NCBI GenBank assembly: GCA_020216895.1
Contig: JAIWOM010000091.1
Location: 1-6,137, forward strand
Length of the DNA: 6,137 nt
Reading direction: 5' to 3'
Source of the DNA: Microcella sp.
Lineage (GTDB): Bacteria; Actinomycetota; Actinomycetes; Actinomycetales; Microbacteriaceae
The notes beneath the pieces are model-generated. The model did no database searches. It saw nothing but the letters and a program-made list of their open reading frames with translations, and had not been told where the DNA came from. Each line of letters begins with the position of its first letter. The first letter of the stretch is position 1. A program made the translations under genes and the position numbers. Positions 1-5,986 of this stretch are shown one piece after another.

Positions 1-210
1 CGTGCGCGGCGCGGCGGCGGCGCGGCGGCCCGTCGAGCGGGCGCGCGCGATGAACGGCGCGAGGGCATCCTTCAGAGCCTGCTGGTTGGCGCGACCGAGG
101 TCGATCTCGTAGCTCGCCCCGTCGAGCGCGAACGTCACGGTGCCGCCATCGCCGGGGCCGATGACGGTGCCGTCGAGGTCGTCGACCAGCTCGGTGGTAA
201 TGCGCTTCAT
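1..210 (-). CDS. lsr2: Lsr2-family nucleoid-associated protein, N-terminal part (runs off the left edge)
   Basis: Translation from the ATG at 210 gives 70 residues beginning MKRITTELVDDLDG, with FALDGASYEIDL at about 27-38 and an Arg/Ala-rich stretch (RARSTGRRAAAA) at the window edge. This is the Lsr2 N-terminal dimerisation domain (LVDDxDG, then F-LDG-YEIDL) followed by the start of the basic linker. The C-terminal AT-hook-like DNA-binding domain lies outside the window. Lsr2 proteins are H-NS-like: they bridge and coat AT-rich DNA and silence acquired genes. A good ribosome-binding site (GAGGGGAA on the minus strand, about 6 nt before the ATG) supports this start. The gene is divergent from the ABC/two-component operon, across a 163-bp region whose lsr2-proximal 90 bp is about 49% GC by hand count. 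That is low for this DNA, so autoregulation by Lsr2 binding is plausible but inferred. Confidence 0.88.
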   Translation of the reverse strand, partial: MKRITTELVDDLDGTVIGPGDGGTVTFALDGASYEIDLGRANQQALKDALAPFIARARSTGRRAAAAPRT

Positions 211-245
211 GAGAATTCCCCTCGGTATTCGTGTAAACCGCAGTG

Positions 246-277
246 AGTTTATCGGAAATGTCACGCACTAAACGCAA
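246..277 (-). promoter_or_regulatory. Possible lsr2 promoter
   Basis: Read on the minus strand, TTGCGT (277-272) is followed after 18 nt by GATAAA (253-248), which overlaps TAAACT (251-246). This would place transcription start near 240, about 30 nt before the lsr2 ATG. The matches to TTGACA/TATAAT are only moderate. A second candidate, GTGACA (264-259) with TTTACA (237-232), has the better -35 box but a poor 21-nt spacing. No start site can be fixed by reading alone. Confidence 0.3.
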
Positions 278-294
278 TGGGAATTGCGCATTCC
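273..294. repeat. Two overlapping short inverted repeats in the divergent intergenic region
   Basis: CGCAAT (273-278) pairs with ATTGCG (283-288) across a 4-nt spacer. GGAAT (280-284) pairs with ATTCC (290-294) across a 5-nt spacer. Both lie directly upstream of the 18-bp palindrome at 299-316. They overlap the candidate lsr2 -35 box, so a bound protein there could affect both divergent genes. Arms this short can arise by chance, so an operator role is speculative. Confidence 0.35.
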
Positions 295-298
295 TGCC

Positions 299-316
299 GT
301 CCACCGATCGGTGGAC
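299..316. promoter_or_regulatory. Perfect 18-bp palindrome, candidate operator of the ABC/two-component operon
   Basis: GTCCACCGATCGGTGGAC is self-complementary over all 18 bases with no spacer. It starts 89 bp from the lsr2 start codon and ends 57 bp before the start codon of the ABC ATPase gene. A perfect dyad of this size is typical of sites bound by dimeric regulators. The LuxR/NarL-type response regulator encoded by the last gene of the operon is the obvious candidate ligand, because such systems usually control their own exporter operon. It does not look like a terminator: there is no loop, no following T-run, and no gene ends just upstream. Confidence 0.5.
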
Positions 317-373
317 CCGAGAATCCGCCGGGCGGAGGTACCGCCGGCCGCCGCGGCGCGGGATGCTGGAGCC

Positions 374-1273
374 ATGACCACCACCGAAAACGTCGTCGAG
401 GTGCGCGACCTGCGCAAGACCTACGGCGACCTGGCCGCCGTCGACGGCGTCAGCTTCGACATCCACCGCGGCGAGACTTTCGCCCTCCTCGGCCCGAACG
501 GCGCCGGCAAGTCGACCACCATCGAGATCCTCGAGGGCTACCGCGACCGCACGAGCGGCGAGGTGCGCGTGCTCGGCGTCGACCCGCAGAAGGGCGGGCT
601 CGATTGGAAGGCGCGCCTCGGCATCGTGCTGCAGTCGAGCGGCGAGAGCGGCAACGTCACCGTCGCCGAGCAGCTGCGCGCCTTCGCGGCGCTGTACCCT
701 AACCCGCGCGACGTCGACGAGGTCATCGCCGCGGTCGGGCTCGAGAGCAAGGCGGGCGTGCTGATCCGCAAGCTCTCGGGCGGGCAGCGTCGCCGCGTCG
801 ACGTCGCGGTCGGCATCGTCGGTCGACCCGAGCTGCTGTTCCTCGACGAGCCGACGACGGGCTTCGACCCCGAGGCGCGCCGCAGCTTCTGGCAGCTGAT
901 CCGCACGCTGCAGAGCGAGGGCACGAGCATCCTGCTGACCACCCACTACCTCGACGAGGCCGCCCAGCTCGGCGACCGGGCCGGCATCATCGCGGGCGGC
1001 CGCATGGTCGACCTCGCGCCGATCGACGAGATCGGGGGCGCGGATGCCCGCGTGCCGTTCGTGCGCTGGCGCGAGAACGGCGCGGTGCACGAGCGGCGCA
1101 CGCACGCCCCGGCCGCGGTCGTCACCGAGCTCGTCGCCCGCCTCGGCGGCGAGCCCGAGGGCCTCGAGGTGATCCGCCCGAGCCTGGAGGACGTCTACCT
1201 CGACCTCGTCGGCCACGAGCACGCGAGCGACCTGAGCGGTGAAGCATTGAACGAGACGGAGGCAGCACGATGA
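374..1273 (+). CDS. ABC exporter ATP-binding protein (DrrA/LnrL-like)
   Basis: This 299-residue protein carries a complete ABC nucleotide-binding domain: A-loop Tyr17, Walker A GPNGAGKST (40-48), Q-loop Gln87, signature LSGGQ (134-138), Walker B LLFLDE with catalytic Glu159 (154-159), D-loop around Asp165, and H-switch His191 in TTHYLDEA. The TTHYLDEA ending and the roughly 80-residue C-terminal extension ending in PSLEDVYLDLVG are typical of the DrrA/CcmA-like branch that pairs with ABC-2 permeases to export drugs, lipids or antimicrobial compounds. It should act on the cytoplasmic face of the membrane with the next gene's product. I chose the ATG at 374 because the family begins a few residues before VEVRDLRKTYG. 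The frame is open back to a TTG at 284, but that extension is low-complexity and crosses the palindrome. The ribosome-binding site is weak: GGAG at 368-371 is only 2 nt from the ATG. The stop overlaps the permease start as ATGA. Confidence 0.93.
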   Translation: MTTTENVVEVRDLRKTYGDLAAVDGVSFDIHRGETFALLGPNGAGKSTTIEILEGYRDRTSGEVRVLGVDPQKGGLDWKARLGIVLQSSGESGNVTVAEQLRAFAALYPNPRDVDEVIAAVGLESKAGVLIRKLSGGQRRRVDVAVGIVGRPELLFLDEPTTGFDPEARRSFWQLIRTLQSEGTSILLTTHYLDEAAQLGDRAGIIAGGRMVDLAPIDEIGGADARVPFVRWRENGAVHERRTHAPAAVVTELVARLGGEPEGLEVIRPSLEDVYLDLVGHEHASDLSGEALNETEAAR

Positions 1274-2121
1274 GCGCAACCACCACGGCGACGCGGCGCC
1301 GCGAGAGCCCGCTCGCCCGGGCGGTCCGCCTCGGCGGACTCCGCATCGGCTACGAGGTGCGCGCCTACTTCCGCCAGGGCGACACGGTGTTCTTCACCTT
1401 CCTCTTCCCCGTCGTGATGCTGACGATCTTCTCGGTCTCGTTCAGCGAGGCGAGCTTCGGGCAGACCGCCGACGGCGACGAGATCACCGCGGCCTGGTTC
1501 TTCCTGCCCGCCATGCTCGCCGCCGGCGTGCTGCTGAGCGGCCTGCAGAACCTGGCGATCGACATCGCCGTCGAGAAGAGCGACGGCACGCTCAAGCGCC
1601 TGGCCGGCTCGCCGCTGCCAGTCATGAGCTACTTCATCGGCAAGCTCGGGCAGTCGTTCGTGACCGGTCTGCTGCAGGCGGCCGTGCTCCTGCTGCTCGG
1701 CTTCACGGTGTTCCAGGTGCCGCTGCCCGAGGACCCCGCCAATTGGTGGGTGTTCGCCTGGGTGTTCACGCTCGGCGTGCTGTGCTCGGCGATCCTCGGC
1801 ATCGCCCTGAGCGCGGTGCCGCGCTCCGGCAAGAGCGCGACCGCGGTCGTCATCCCGATCACGCTCGTGCTGCAGTTCATCTCGGGCGTCTACCTGCGGT
1901 TCAGCGACCTGCCCGAGTGGCTGCAGAACGTGGCCGCCGTCTTCCCGCTCAAGTGGATGGCCCAGGGCATGCGCAGCGTCTTCCTTCCCGATGAGCTCGT
2001 GGTGCTCGAGCAGAACGAGTCGTGGGACCACCCGGGCATCGCGCTCGCGCTCGCCATCTGGCTCGTCGCGGGGCTGATCTTGACGAGCCTCACCTTCCGC
2101 TGGATTCGGAAGGACAGCTGA
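1270..2121 (+). CDS. ABC-2 type permease (DrrB-like)
   Basis: The 283-residue integral membrane protein has six likely helices near residues 38-58, 74-97, 127-148, 159-182, 190-209 and 256-276. Between helices 2 and 3 is the family element VEKSDGTLKRLAGSPLP (101-117), the coupling-type segment of ABC-2 permeases. After helix 5 comes the typical ISGVYLRFSDLPEWLQNVAAVFPLKWMAQGMR stretch, which begins near residue 204. It should form a homodimeric channel driven by the upstream ATPase. GGAGG at 1258-1262, 7 nt before the ATG, and the 4-bp overlap with the ATPase gene indicate coupled translation. There is one permease gene, unlike Bacillus Lnr, where two different permeases (LnrM, LnrN) are encoded. 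The substrate cannot be read from the sequence. Confidence 0.92.
   Translation: MSATTTATRRRESPLARAVRLGGLRIGYEVRAYFRQGDTVFFTFLFPVVMLTIFSVSFSEASFGQTADGDEITAAWFFLPAMLAAGVLLSGLQNLAIDIAVEKSDGTLKRLAGSPLPVMSYFIGKLGQSFVTGLLQAAVLLLLGFTVFQVPLPEDPANWWVFAWVFTLGVLCSAILGIALSAVPRSGKSATAVVIPITLVLQFISGVYLRFSDLPEWLQNVAAVFPLKWMAQGMRSVFLPDELVVLEQNESWDHPGIALALAIWLVAGLILTSLTFRWIRKDS
2108..2114 (+). promoter_or_regulatory. Ribosome-binding site that decides the histidine kinase start
   Basis: GGAAGGA lies inside the last codons of the permease gene. It is 10 nt before the GTG at 2125 but 16 nt before the in-frame ATG at 2131. The spacing favours the GTG as the kinase start, which adds two residues to the protein. 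Confidence 0.6.
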
Positions 2122-2124
2122 GCC

Positions 2125-3315
2125 GTGCGCATGACCGCGCGCCGTTGGTGGTGGGTCGCCGTGCTCGGCATGGCGACCCTCGCTGGCGCGCTCGCCGTGC
2201 TGTCGCTGCAGACCCCGTGGCGCCTCGCGCTGGCCCTGACCGGCATCGGGATGCTCATCGCCAGTTGGGCACTGTGGGGTGATCGGCGGGTCATGGCGGG
2301 CGAGACCTCCGTCGCTGTGATTCTCGGAGTGGCCCTCGCCGCGGGCACGGCCACCGCGGGCTTCGCCTCCCTCGCCATCCTGCAGGCGATCGCGTACCCG
2401 ATCGCCTGGGTGTTCAGCAGTAGGCTTCGCGATGCCCTGCTCGCCAACCTCGCCGTCGCGCTCGCGGTCGGCGTCGGGTTCGCAGCGAGCATCGGCACCG
2501 AGCCCGACGACCTCCGGCAGATCGTGTTCACGCAGTCGCTGGCCCTGGGGTTCAGCCTGGCTATGGGGTTCTGGATCAGCCGGATGACCGAGCTGGGCGA
2601 GGAGCGCGGCCGGCTGCTGGTCGAGCTGCAGGGCGCCCAAGAGCAGATCGCGGCCCTCAACCGGGAGGCCGGGGCCGCGGCCGAGCGCGAGCGCCTAGCC
2701 CGTGAGCTGCACGACACGATCGCGCAAGACCTCACCGGCCTCGTCATGCTCGCCCAACGCGCCCGCCGCGAGGCCGCCGCACCCGACGGCACCCTCGCGA
2801 TGATCGAAGAGGGCGCCCGCGCCGCGCTCGGCGAGACCCGGGCCCTGGTAGCCGCGGGTGCCGCGCTCGACACCGACGGGCTCGGGCTCGATGGCGCCCT
2901 GCAGCGGCTGGCCGAGCGCTTCGAACGTGAGACCGGCGTCGCCGTCTCGCTCGCGATCGACGAGGGCGTGGCCCTCTCGCGCGACGCCGAAGTGGTCGTG
3001 CTGCGGTGCGCACAGGAGGCCCTGAGCAACGCCCGCAAGCACGCCCGAGCTCGCCGAGTCGTGCTGGATGTCGGCATCGCGGAGGGCGGCCCGGAGCGTC
3101 GCATTCGGCTCACCGTGAGCGATGACGGCATCGGGTTCGACCCCGACAGCGCTCCCGCCGGGTTTGGCCTGAGCGGCATGAACGAACGCCTCGCACTCGT
3201 CGGCGGCACGCTCCGGGCGACGAGCGCGCCCGGCGCCGGGACGGTCATTGTGGCCGAGCTGCCGGCGAGCATCCCGAACCCCGCCGGGGCGTCGACGATG
3301 GAGGCCCCGCGGTGA
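2125..3315 (+). CDS. Sensor histidine kinase, NarL/DesK-type (HisKA_3 plus HATPase_c) with six transmembrane helices
   Basis: The 396-residue protein begins with six hydrophobic segments, near 8-28, 33-51, 61-79, 82-97, 104-122 and 134-151. The loops are only about 3-11 residues, so there is no extracytoplasmic sensor domain. A charged, coiled-coil-like linker follows (about 153-188). Next comes the HisKA_3 motif ERERLARELHDTIAQ with phospho-acceptor His196, then the ATPase domain: N-box with Glu298, Asn302 and His306, G1 DDGIGF (333-338), and G2 GFGLSGMNER (346-355). All catalytic elements look intact. Helices and coiled coil resemble DesK and LnrJ, which sense membrane state or membrane-active compounds, so a membrane-derived signal is the best inference. 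The gene starts 3 nt after the permease stop. Its own stop overlaps the response regulator start as GTGA. The partner is clearly the next gene; the stimulus is unknown. Confidence 0.93.
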   Translation: MRMTARRWWWVAVLGMATLAGALAVLSLQTPWRLALALTGIGMLIASWALWGDRRVMAGETSVAVILGVALAAGTATAGFASLAILQAIAYPIAWVFSSRLRDALLANLAVALAVGVGFAASIGTEPDDLRQIVFTQSLALGFSLAMGFWISRMTELGEERGRLLVELQGAQEQIAALNREAGAAAERERLARELHDTIAQDLTGLVMLAQRARREAAAPDGTLAMIEEGARAALGETRALVAAGAALDTDGLGLDGALQRLAERFERETGVAVSLAIDEGVALSRDAEVVVLRCAQEALSNARKHARARRVVLDVGIAEGGPERRIRLTVSDDGIGFDPDSAPAGFGLSGMNERLALVGGTLRATSAPGAGTVIVAELPASIPNPAGASTMEAPR

Positions 3316-3947
3316 GCGGCGAGCAGAACGGGATTCGCGTGCTCGTCGCCGACGACCATGCCGTCGTGCGCGCGGGCATCGTCGCGCTTCTCGCCAGCGA
3401 ACCCGACATCACCGTGATCGGCGAGGCCTCCGACGGCGAGCAGGCGGTCGAGCGAGCTCTCACCCTGCGTCCCGACGTGGTGGTCATGGACGTGCGGATG
3501 CCGGGACTGACCGGCGACGCGGCCACGGCCCGCATCCGCGAGCACGACACCGCGGTACGCGTGCTCGTGCTGACCACGTACGAGTCCGACGCGAGCATCC
3601 TCGCCGCCATCGAGGCGGGGGCGAGCGGCTACCTGCTCAAGGCGGCGCCGGCCGAAGAACTCATCGCCGGCGTGCGGTCGGTCGCCGCAGGCGAGGTGGC
3701 GCTGTCGCCCGCGATCGCGACGCAGCTGGTGTCACGGATGCGCGCTCCCACCCCGTCCTCCCTCACCCCGCGCGAGACCGAGGTGCTGCGGCTCGTCGCC
3801 GAGGGCCTCTCGAACCGCGCGATCGGCGAGCGCCTGTTCGTCGGTGAGGCGACCGTGAAGACCCACCTGCTGCGGGCCTTCGAGAAGCTCGGAGTGAACG
3901 ACCGCACGCGGGCGGTCACCCTGGCGATGGAGCGCGGTCTGCTCTAG
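3312..3947 (+). CDS. Response regulator, NarL/FixJ family (REC plus LuxR-type HTH)
   Basis: The 211-residue protein has a receiver domain at about 8-122, with acidic pair Asp14-Asp15, phospho-acceptor Asp60 (VVVMDVRMPG), Thr88 and Lys110. A LuxR-type helix-turn-helix at about 151-211 follows (LTPRETEVLRLVAEGLSNRAIGERLFVGEATVKTHLLRAFEKLGV). Length and domain order are standard. The GTG start overlaps the kinase stop by 4 bp, with GGAGG at 3300-3304, 7 nt upstream. Phosphorylation by the adjacent kinase should promote dimerisation and DNA binding. Likely targets are the operon's own promoter region, where the palindrome at 299-316 is a candidate site, and perhaps lsr2 across the divergent region. 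No other regulator is encoded in the operon. Function as a DNA-binding regulator is secure; target sites are inferred. Confidence 0.95.
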   Translation: MSGEQNGIRVLVADDHAVVRAGIVALLASEPDITVIGEASDGEQAVERALTLRPDVVVMDVRMPGLTGDAATARIREHDTAVRVLVLTTYESDASILAAIEAGASGYLLKAAPAEELIAGVRSVAAGEVALSPAIATQLVSRMRAPTPSSLTPRETEVLRLVAEGLSNRAIGERLFVGEATVKTHLLRAFEKLGVNDRTRAVTLAMERGLL

Positions 3948-3980
3948 CAGGGCTCGCCCGGAGGCGCCGCGGGGTACGGC

Positions 3981-5084
3981 CTACAGGCTCAGCCCGACGA
4001 GCACCGGCTCGGGGTGCAGCAGCACGCCGTACGCGCTGAGCACGCGGGTTTGGATGTACCGAGCGAGCTCGGCGACCTCGGCAGCCGTCGCGCGCCCGCT
4101 GGCGTTCGTGAGGGCGAGGGTGTGCTTCGACGACACGGATGCGCCCGAGCCCGGCAGGGCGAAGCCGCGCGCGATGCCGGCATGCTCGATCAGCCAGGCG
4201 GCGCTGAGCTTCACGGTGCCCTCGGTCACCGGCGGTGGAGCCGCCGGCTCCTCGCCGAGCGGCACGGCGACGGGGCTCAGCTCCGGCTGCTGCGGCCAGC
4301 GTGGAGCGTCGGCGGGCAGGGTGCGGGCGAAGCTCTCGCGGACGATCGGGTTGGTGAAGAACGAGCCGGCGCTGCGCGACTGCGGGTCGTCAGCATCGAG
4401 CACCATGCCCTTGCTCGCGCGCAGGCGGAGGGTGGCGGCGCGCACGCCGGCGAGCGGGGCGCGGTCTCCCACGGCGACCCCGAGCGCCTCAGCGAGCTGC
4501 GCGTAGGCGACCGGGCGACTGAGGCCCGCCGGGTCGTGCTCGAGGGCGAGGTCGACGCTCAGCACGACTGCCCGCCAGCCCTGCTTGATCACACTGGTGC
4601 GGTAGCCGAGCTCGAGAGCCGGCGCCGGGATGCTGCGGCCCTCGCCCGTGTCGAGGTCGAGCACCTCGACGGCGACGAGGCTCTCGGCGACCTCCTGCCC
4701 GTAGGCGCCGATGTTCTGGATGGGAGCGGCGCCGGTCGAGCCGGGGATGCCGCTGAGCGCCTCCATGCCGGCCCAGCCCTGCTCGACGGTGTGCGCCACG
4801 ACCGCATCCCAGGGCTCGCCCGCCTGCACGCGCAGACGCACCGGTCGCGGCGAGCCGACCGCATCCGGAAGCCGCTCGATGCCACGGGTCGCAACGCGCA
4901 CGACGGTTCCGTCGAACCCCGCGTCGGCGACGAGCACGTTCGAGCCACCGCCGAGCACGAGCCAGGGCTCGCCATCGGCCTCCGCCGCGAGCACGGCCTC
5001 GACCAGCTCGTCGGCGGTGGTCGCGGTGACGAGACGCTCGGCCGGTCCACCGACGCCGAGCGTCGTGAGGTCGGCGAGACGCAT
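3981..5084 (-). CDS. murB: UDP-N-acetylmuramate dehydrogenase (UDP-N-acetylenolpyruvoylglucosamine reductase)
   Basis: MurB reduces UDP-GlcNAc-enolpyruvate to UDP-MurNAc with NADPH and FAD, the second committed step of cytoplasmic peptidoglycan synthesis. The 367-residue protein shows the FAD-binding pieces LTTLGVGGPA (6-15), GGGSN (45-49) and SGIPGSTGAAPIQNIGAYGQE (begins 111), then GYRTS (160-164), SKGMVLD (224-230), SAGSFFTNP (238-246), and KLSAAWLIEHAG and SSKHTLALTN near the C-terminus. Arg162, Ser241 and Glu359 (in HPEPVL) match the catalytic Arg/Ser/Glu trio of the family. The segment between SFFTNP and KLSAAWL, about 247-291, is Pro/Glu-rich and somewhat longer than I recall for mycobacterial MurB. 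The ATG at 5084 puts LTTL right at the N-terminus, as expected. The frame stays open to 5159, but that stretch overlaps the hadB-like gene and looks random. The start lies 17 nt after the upstream stop with only a weak GGAT ribosome-binding site, so translational coupling is likely. Confidence 0.95.
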   Translation of the reverse strand: MRLADLTTLGVGGPAERLVTATTADELVEAVLAAEADGEPWLVLGGGSNVLVADAGFDGTVVRVATRGIERLPDAVGSPRPVRLRVQAGEPWDAVVAHTVEQGWAGMEALSGIPGSTGAAPIQNIGAYGQEVAESLVAVEVLDLDTGEGRSIPAPALELGYRTSVIKQGWRAVVLSVDLALEHDPAGLSRPVAYAQLAEALGVAVGDRAPLAGVRAATLRLRASKGMVLDADDPQSRSAGSFFTNPIVRESFARTLPADAPRWPQQPELSPVAVPLGEEPAAPPPVTEGTVKLSAAWLIEHAGIARGFALPGSGASVSSKHTLALTNASGRATAAEVAELARYIQTRVLSAYGVLLHPEPVLVGLSL

Positions 5085-5101
5085 CAGAGCAGCATCCGCA
5101 T

Positions 5102-5518
5102 TCAGGCCAGGGGCGTGACGCGCACGTGCGCCTTGCCGAGCACCGTCTGGTCGTCGCACACGGCGGTGAGGTCGATGCGCGCACCCGCGTCGTCGAGCGC
5201 GCCGACCGTAGCCGTCACGGTGACGGTCGCGCCGTGCTGCGGGTCGACGACGACCGGCCGGGTGAAGCGCACCTGGTAGTCGCTGACCCAGCCCGCCGAC
5301 CCGAGCCAGTCGACGACCGGCTGCACGGCGAGGCCCATCGTGAGCATCCCGTGCGCCAGCACGCCCGGCAGGCCGACGGCGGCCGCCACGTCGTCGCGGT
5401 AGTGGATCGCGTTGAAGTCGCCGCTCGCCCCCGCGTAGCGCACGAGGCTGTCGCGGCTGATCGGGAAGGCGCGCTCGGCGACGACCTGGCCGACCTCGAT
5501 ACCGTTCAGGATGCTCAC
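5102..5518 (-). CDS. MaoC-family (3R)-hydroxyacyl dehydratase, HadB-like catalytic subunit
   Basis: The 138-residue single-hotdog protein carries the hydratase-2 motif YAGASGDFNAIHY (28-40). Its Asp34 and His39 match the catalytic Asp/His pair of R-specific enoyl hydratases and mycobacterial HadB. LAHGM (54-58) and the VRFTRPVV strand (near 83-90) also fit. In mycobacteria HadB pairs with HadA to dehydrate (3R)-hydroxyacyl-ACP in FAS-II during mycolate synthesis. Here the gene order hadA-like, hadB-like, murB is kept, but whether the host makes mycolates cannot be told. A role with other acyl thioesters is equally possible. The GTG start at 5518 overlaps the upstream stop as GTGA. It is preceded by a very strong GGGGGGAGGA ribosome-binding site about 5 nt away. 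Length is normal and the motif is intact. Confidence 0.9.
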   Translation of the reverse strand: MSILNGIEVGQVVAERAFPISRDSLVRYAGASGDFNAIHYRDDVAAAVGLPGVLAHGMLTMGLAVQPVVDWLGSAGWVSDYQVRFTRPVVVDPQHGATVTVTATVGALDDAGARIDLTAVCDDQTVLGKAHVRVTPLA

Positions 5519-5964
5519 GCGTCCTCCCCCCGGATCACGAGCGTCGACACGCTCGTGACGACGTGCTCGCCGCGCGCGTCGACCATGCTCGACTCGCTTG
5601 TCACCATGCTGTTGCCGCCCAGCGTCTTGATGCTCGTCACGCGAAGCGTGGCGGTGAGCTCGTCGCCGGCGACGATCGGGCGCGAGTAGGTGAACCGCTG
5701 GTCGCCGTGCACGACGCGGCTGAAGTCGATGCCCGCGTCGGGCTCGGCCAGCAGCTGCTGAAGGGTCGCCTCGGCGATGACGATCGGAAAGGTCGGGGGC
5801 GCCACGACGTCGGCGAAGCCGGCAGCGCGGGCCGCCTCCGGGTCGTGGTGCAGGGGGGCGGTGGCGAACACGGCGCGCGCGAACTCGCGCACCTTCTCGC
5901 GACCGACGAGGTAGGGCGCCGCCGAGGGAAAGGCGCGCTCGACGAGATCGGGGTTCACGGGCAC
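5515..5964 (-). CDS. MaoC N-terminal-type hotdog protein, HadA-like (UPF0336) dehydratase subunit
   Basis: The 149-residue protein aligns by eye with mycobacterial HadA along its length: REKVREFA near 22-29, then APPTFPIVI (55-63), VHGDQRFTYSRPIVAGDEL (85-103), and a C-terminal strand TSVSTLVIRG. HadA-type subunits have the hotdog fold but lack the complete Asp/His dyad and help bind the acyl chain in the heterodimer. The following gene supplies the catalytic half with a 4-bp overlap, supporting a HadAB-like complex. The GTG at 5964 is chosen as start. A second GTG at 5958 is two codons later, and neither has a clear Shine-Dalgarno sequence. A TAGACT box ends 6 nt before 5964, so the mRNA may be leaderless. 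Confidence 0.88.
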   Translation of the reverse strand: MPVNPDLVERAFPSAAPYLVGREKVREFARAVFATAPLHHDPEAARAAGFADVVAPPTFPIVIAEATLQQLLAEPDAGIDFSRVVHGDQRFTYSRPIVAGDELTATLRVTSIKTLGGNSMVTSESSMVDARGEHVVTSVSTLVIRGEDA

Positions 5965-5970
5965 CCGCCC

Positions 5971-5976
5971 AGTCTA
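5971..5976 (-). promoter_or_regulatory. Candidate -10 box for a leaderless hadA-like/hadB-like/murB transcript
   Basis: On the minus strand TAGACT (5976-5971) fits the actinobacterial TANNNT -10 pattern. Six bases separate it from the GTG at 5964, so initiation at that G would give a leaderless mRNA. This would explain the absence of a ribosome-binding site. I see no good -35 at 17 nt upstream (CACCCT). The upstream gene ends only 39 bp away, so read-through from it is an alternative. Confidence 0.35.
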
Positions 5977-5986
5977 GGCGGGCGCC

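Noticed and set aside
334..338. GGAGG as ribosome-binding site for the ABC ATPase or a leader peptide
   Set aside because: It lies 35 nt before the ATG at 374, and no start codon follows within normal spacing.
284..373. Upstream TTG start adding 30 residues to the ABC ATPase
   Set aside because: The extension is not ABC-like, it crosses the palindrome, and family members start just before the VEVRDLRKTYG strand reached from the ATG at 374.
1195..2640. 481-codon open frame on the minus strand across the permease and kinase genes
   Set aside because: It is antisense to two genes with clear motifs, and its product is low-complexity and rich in His, Gln, Arg and Glu with no recognisable domain. 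Long antisense frames are common in high-GC DNA.
1890..3545. 551-codon open frame on the minus strand across permease, kinase and regulator
   Set aside because: It is rich in Ser, Ala and Arg with no motif, and it mirrors the codon pattern of the real plus-strand genes.
3948..3980. Possible terminator hairpin GGGC-TC-GCCC between the convergent genes
   Set aside because: The stem is four base pairs with a two-base loop and there is no T-run, so it is not supportable.
5085..5159. Longer MurB beginning at 5159
   Set aside because: It would overlap the hadB-like gene by 58 bp and add Arg-rich sequence absent from the family. The ATG at 5084 sits at the expected place before LTTLGVGGPA.
4014..5279. 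421-codon open frame on the plus strand opposite murB
   Set aside because: It has no domain or membrane pattern and is Arg/Ala/Gly/Glu/His-rich. The opposite strand encodes an unmistakable MurB with catalytic residues in place.
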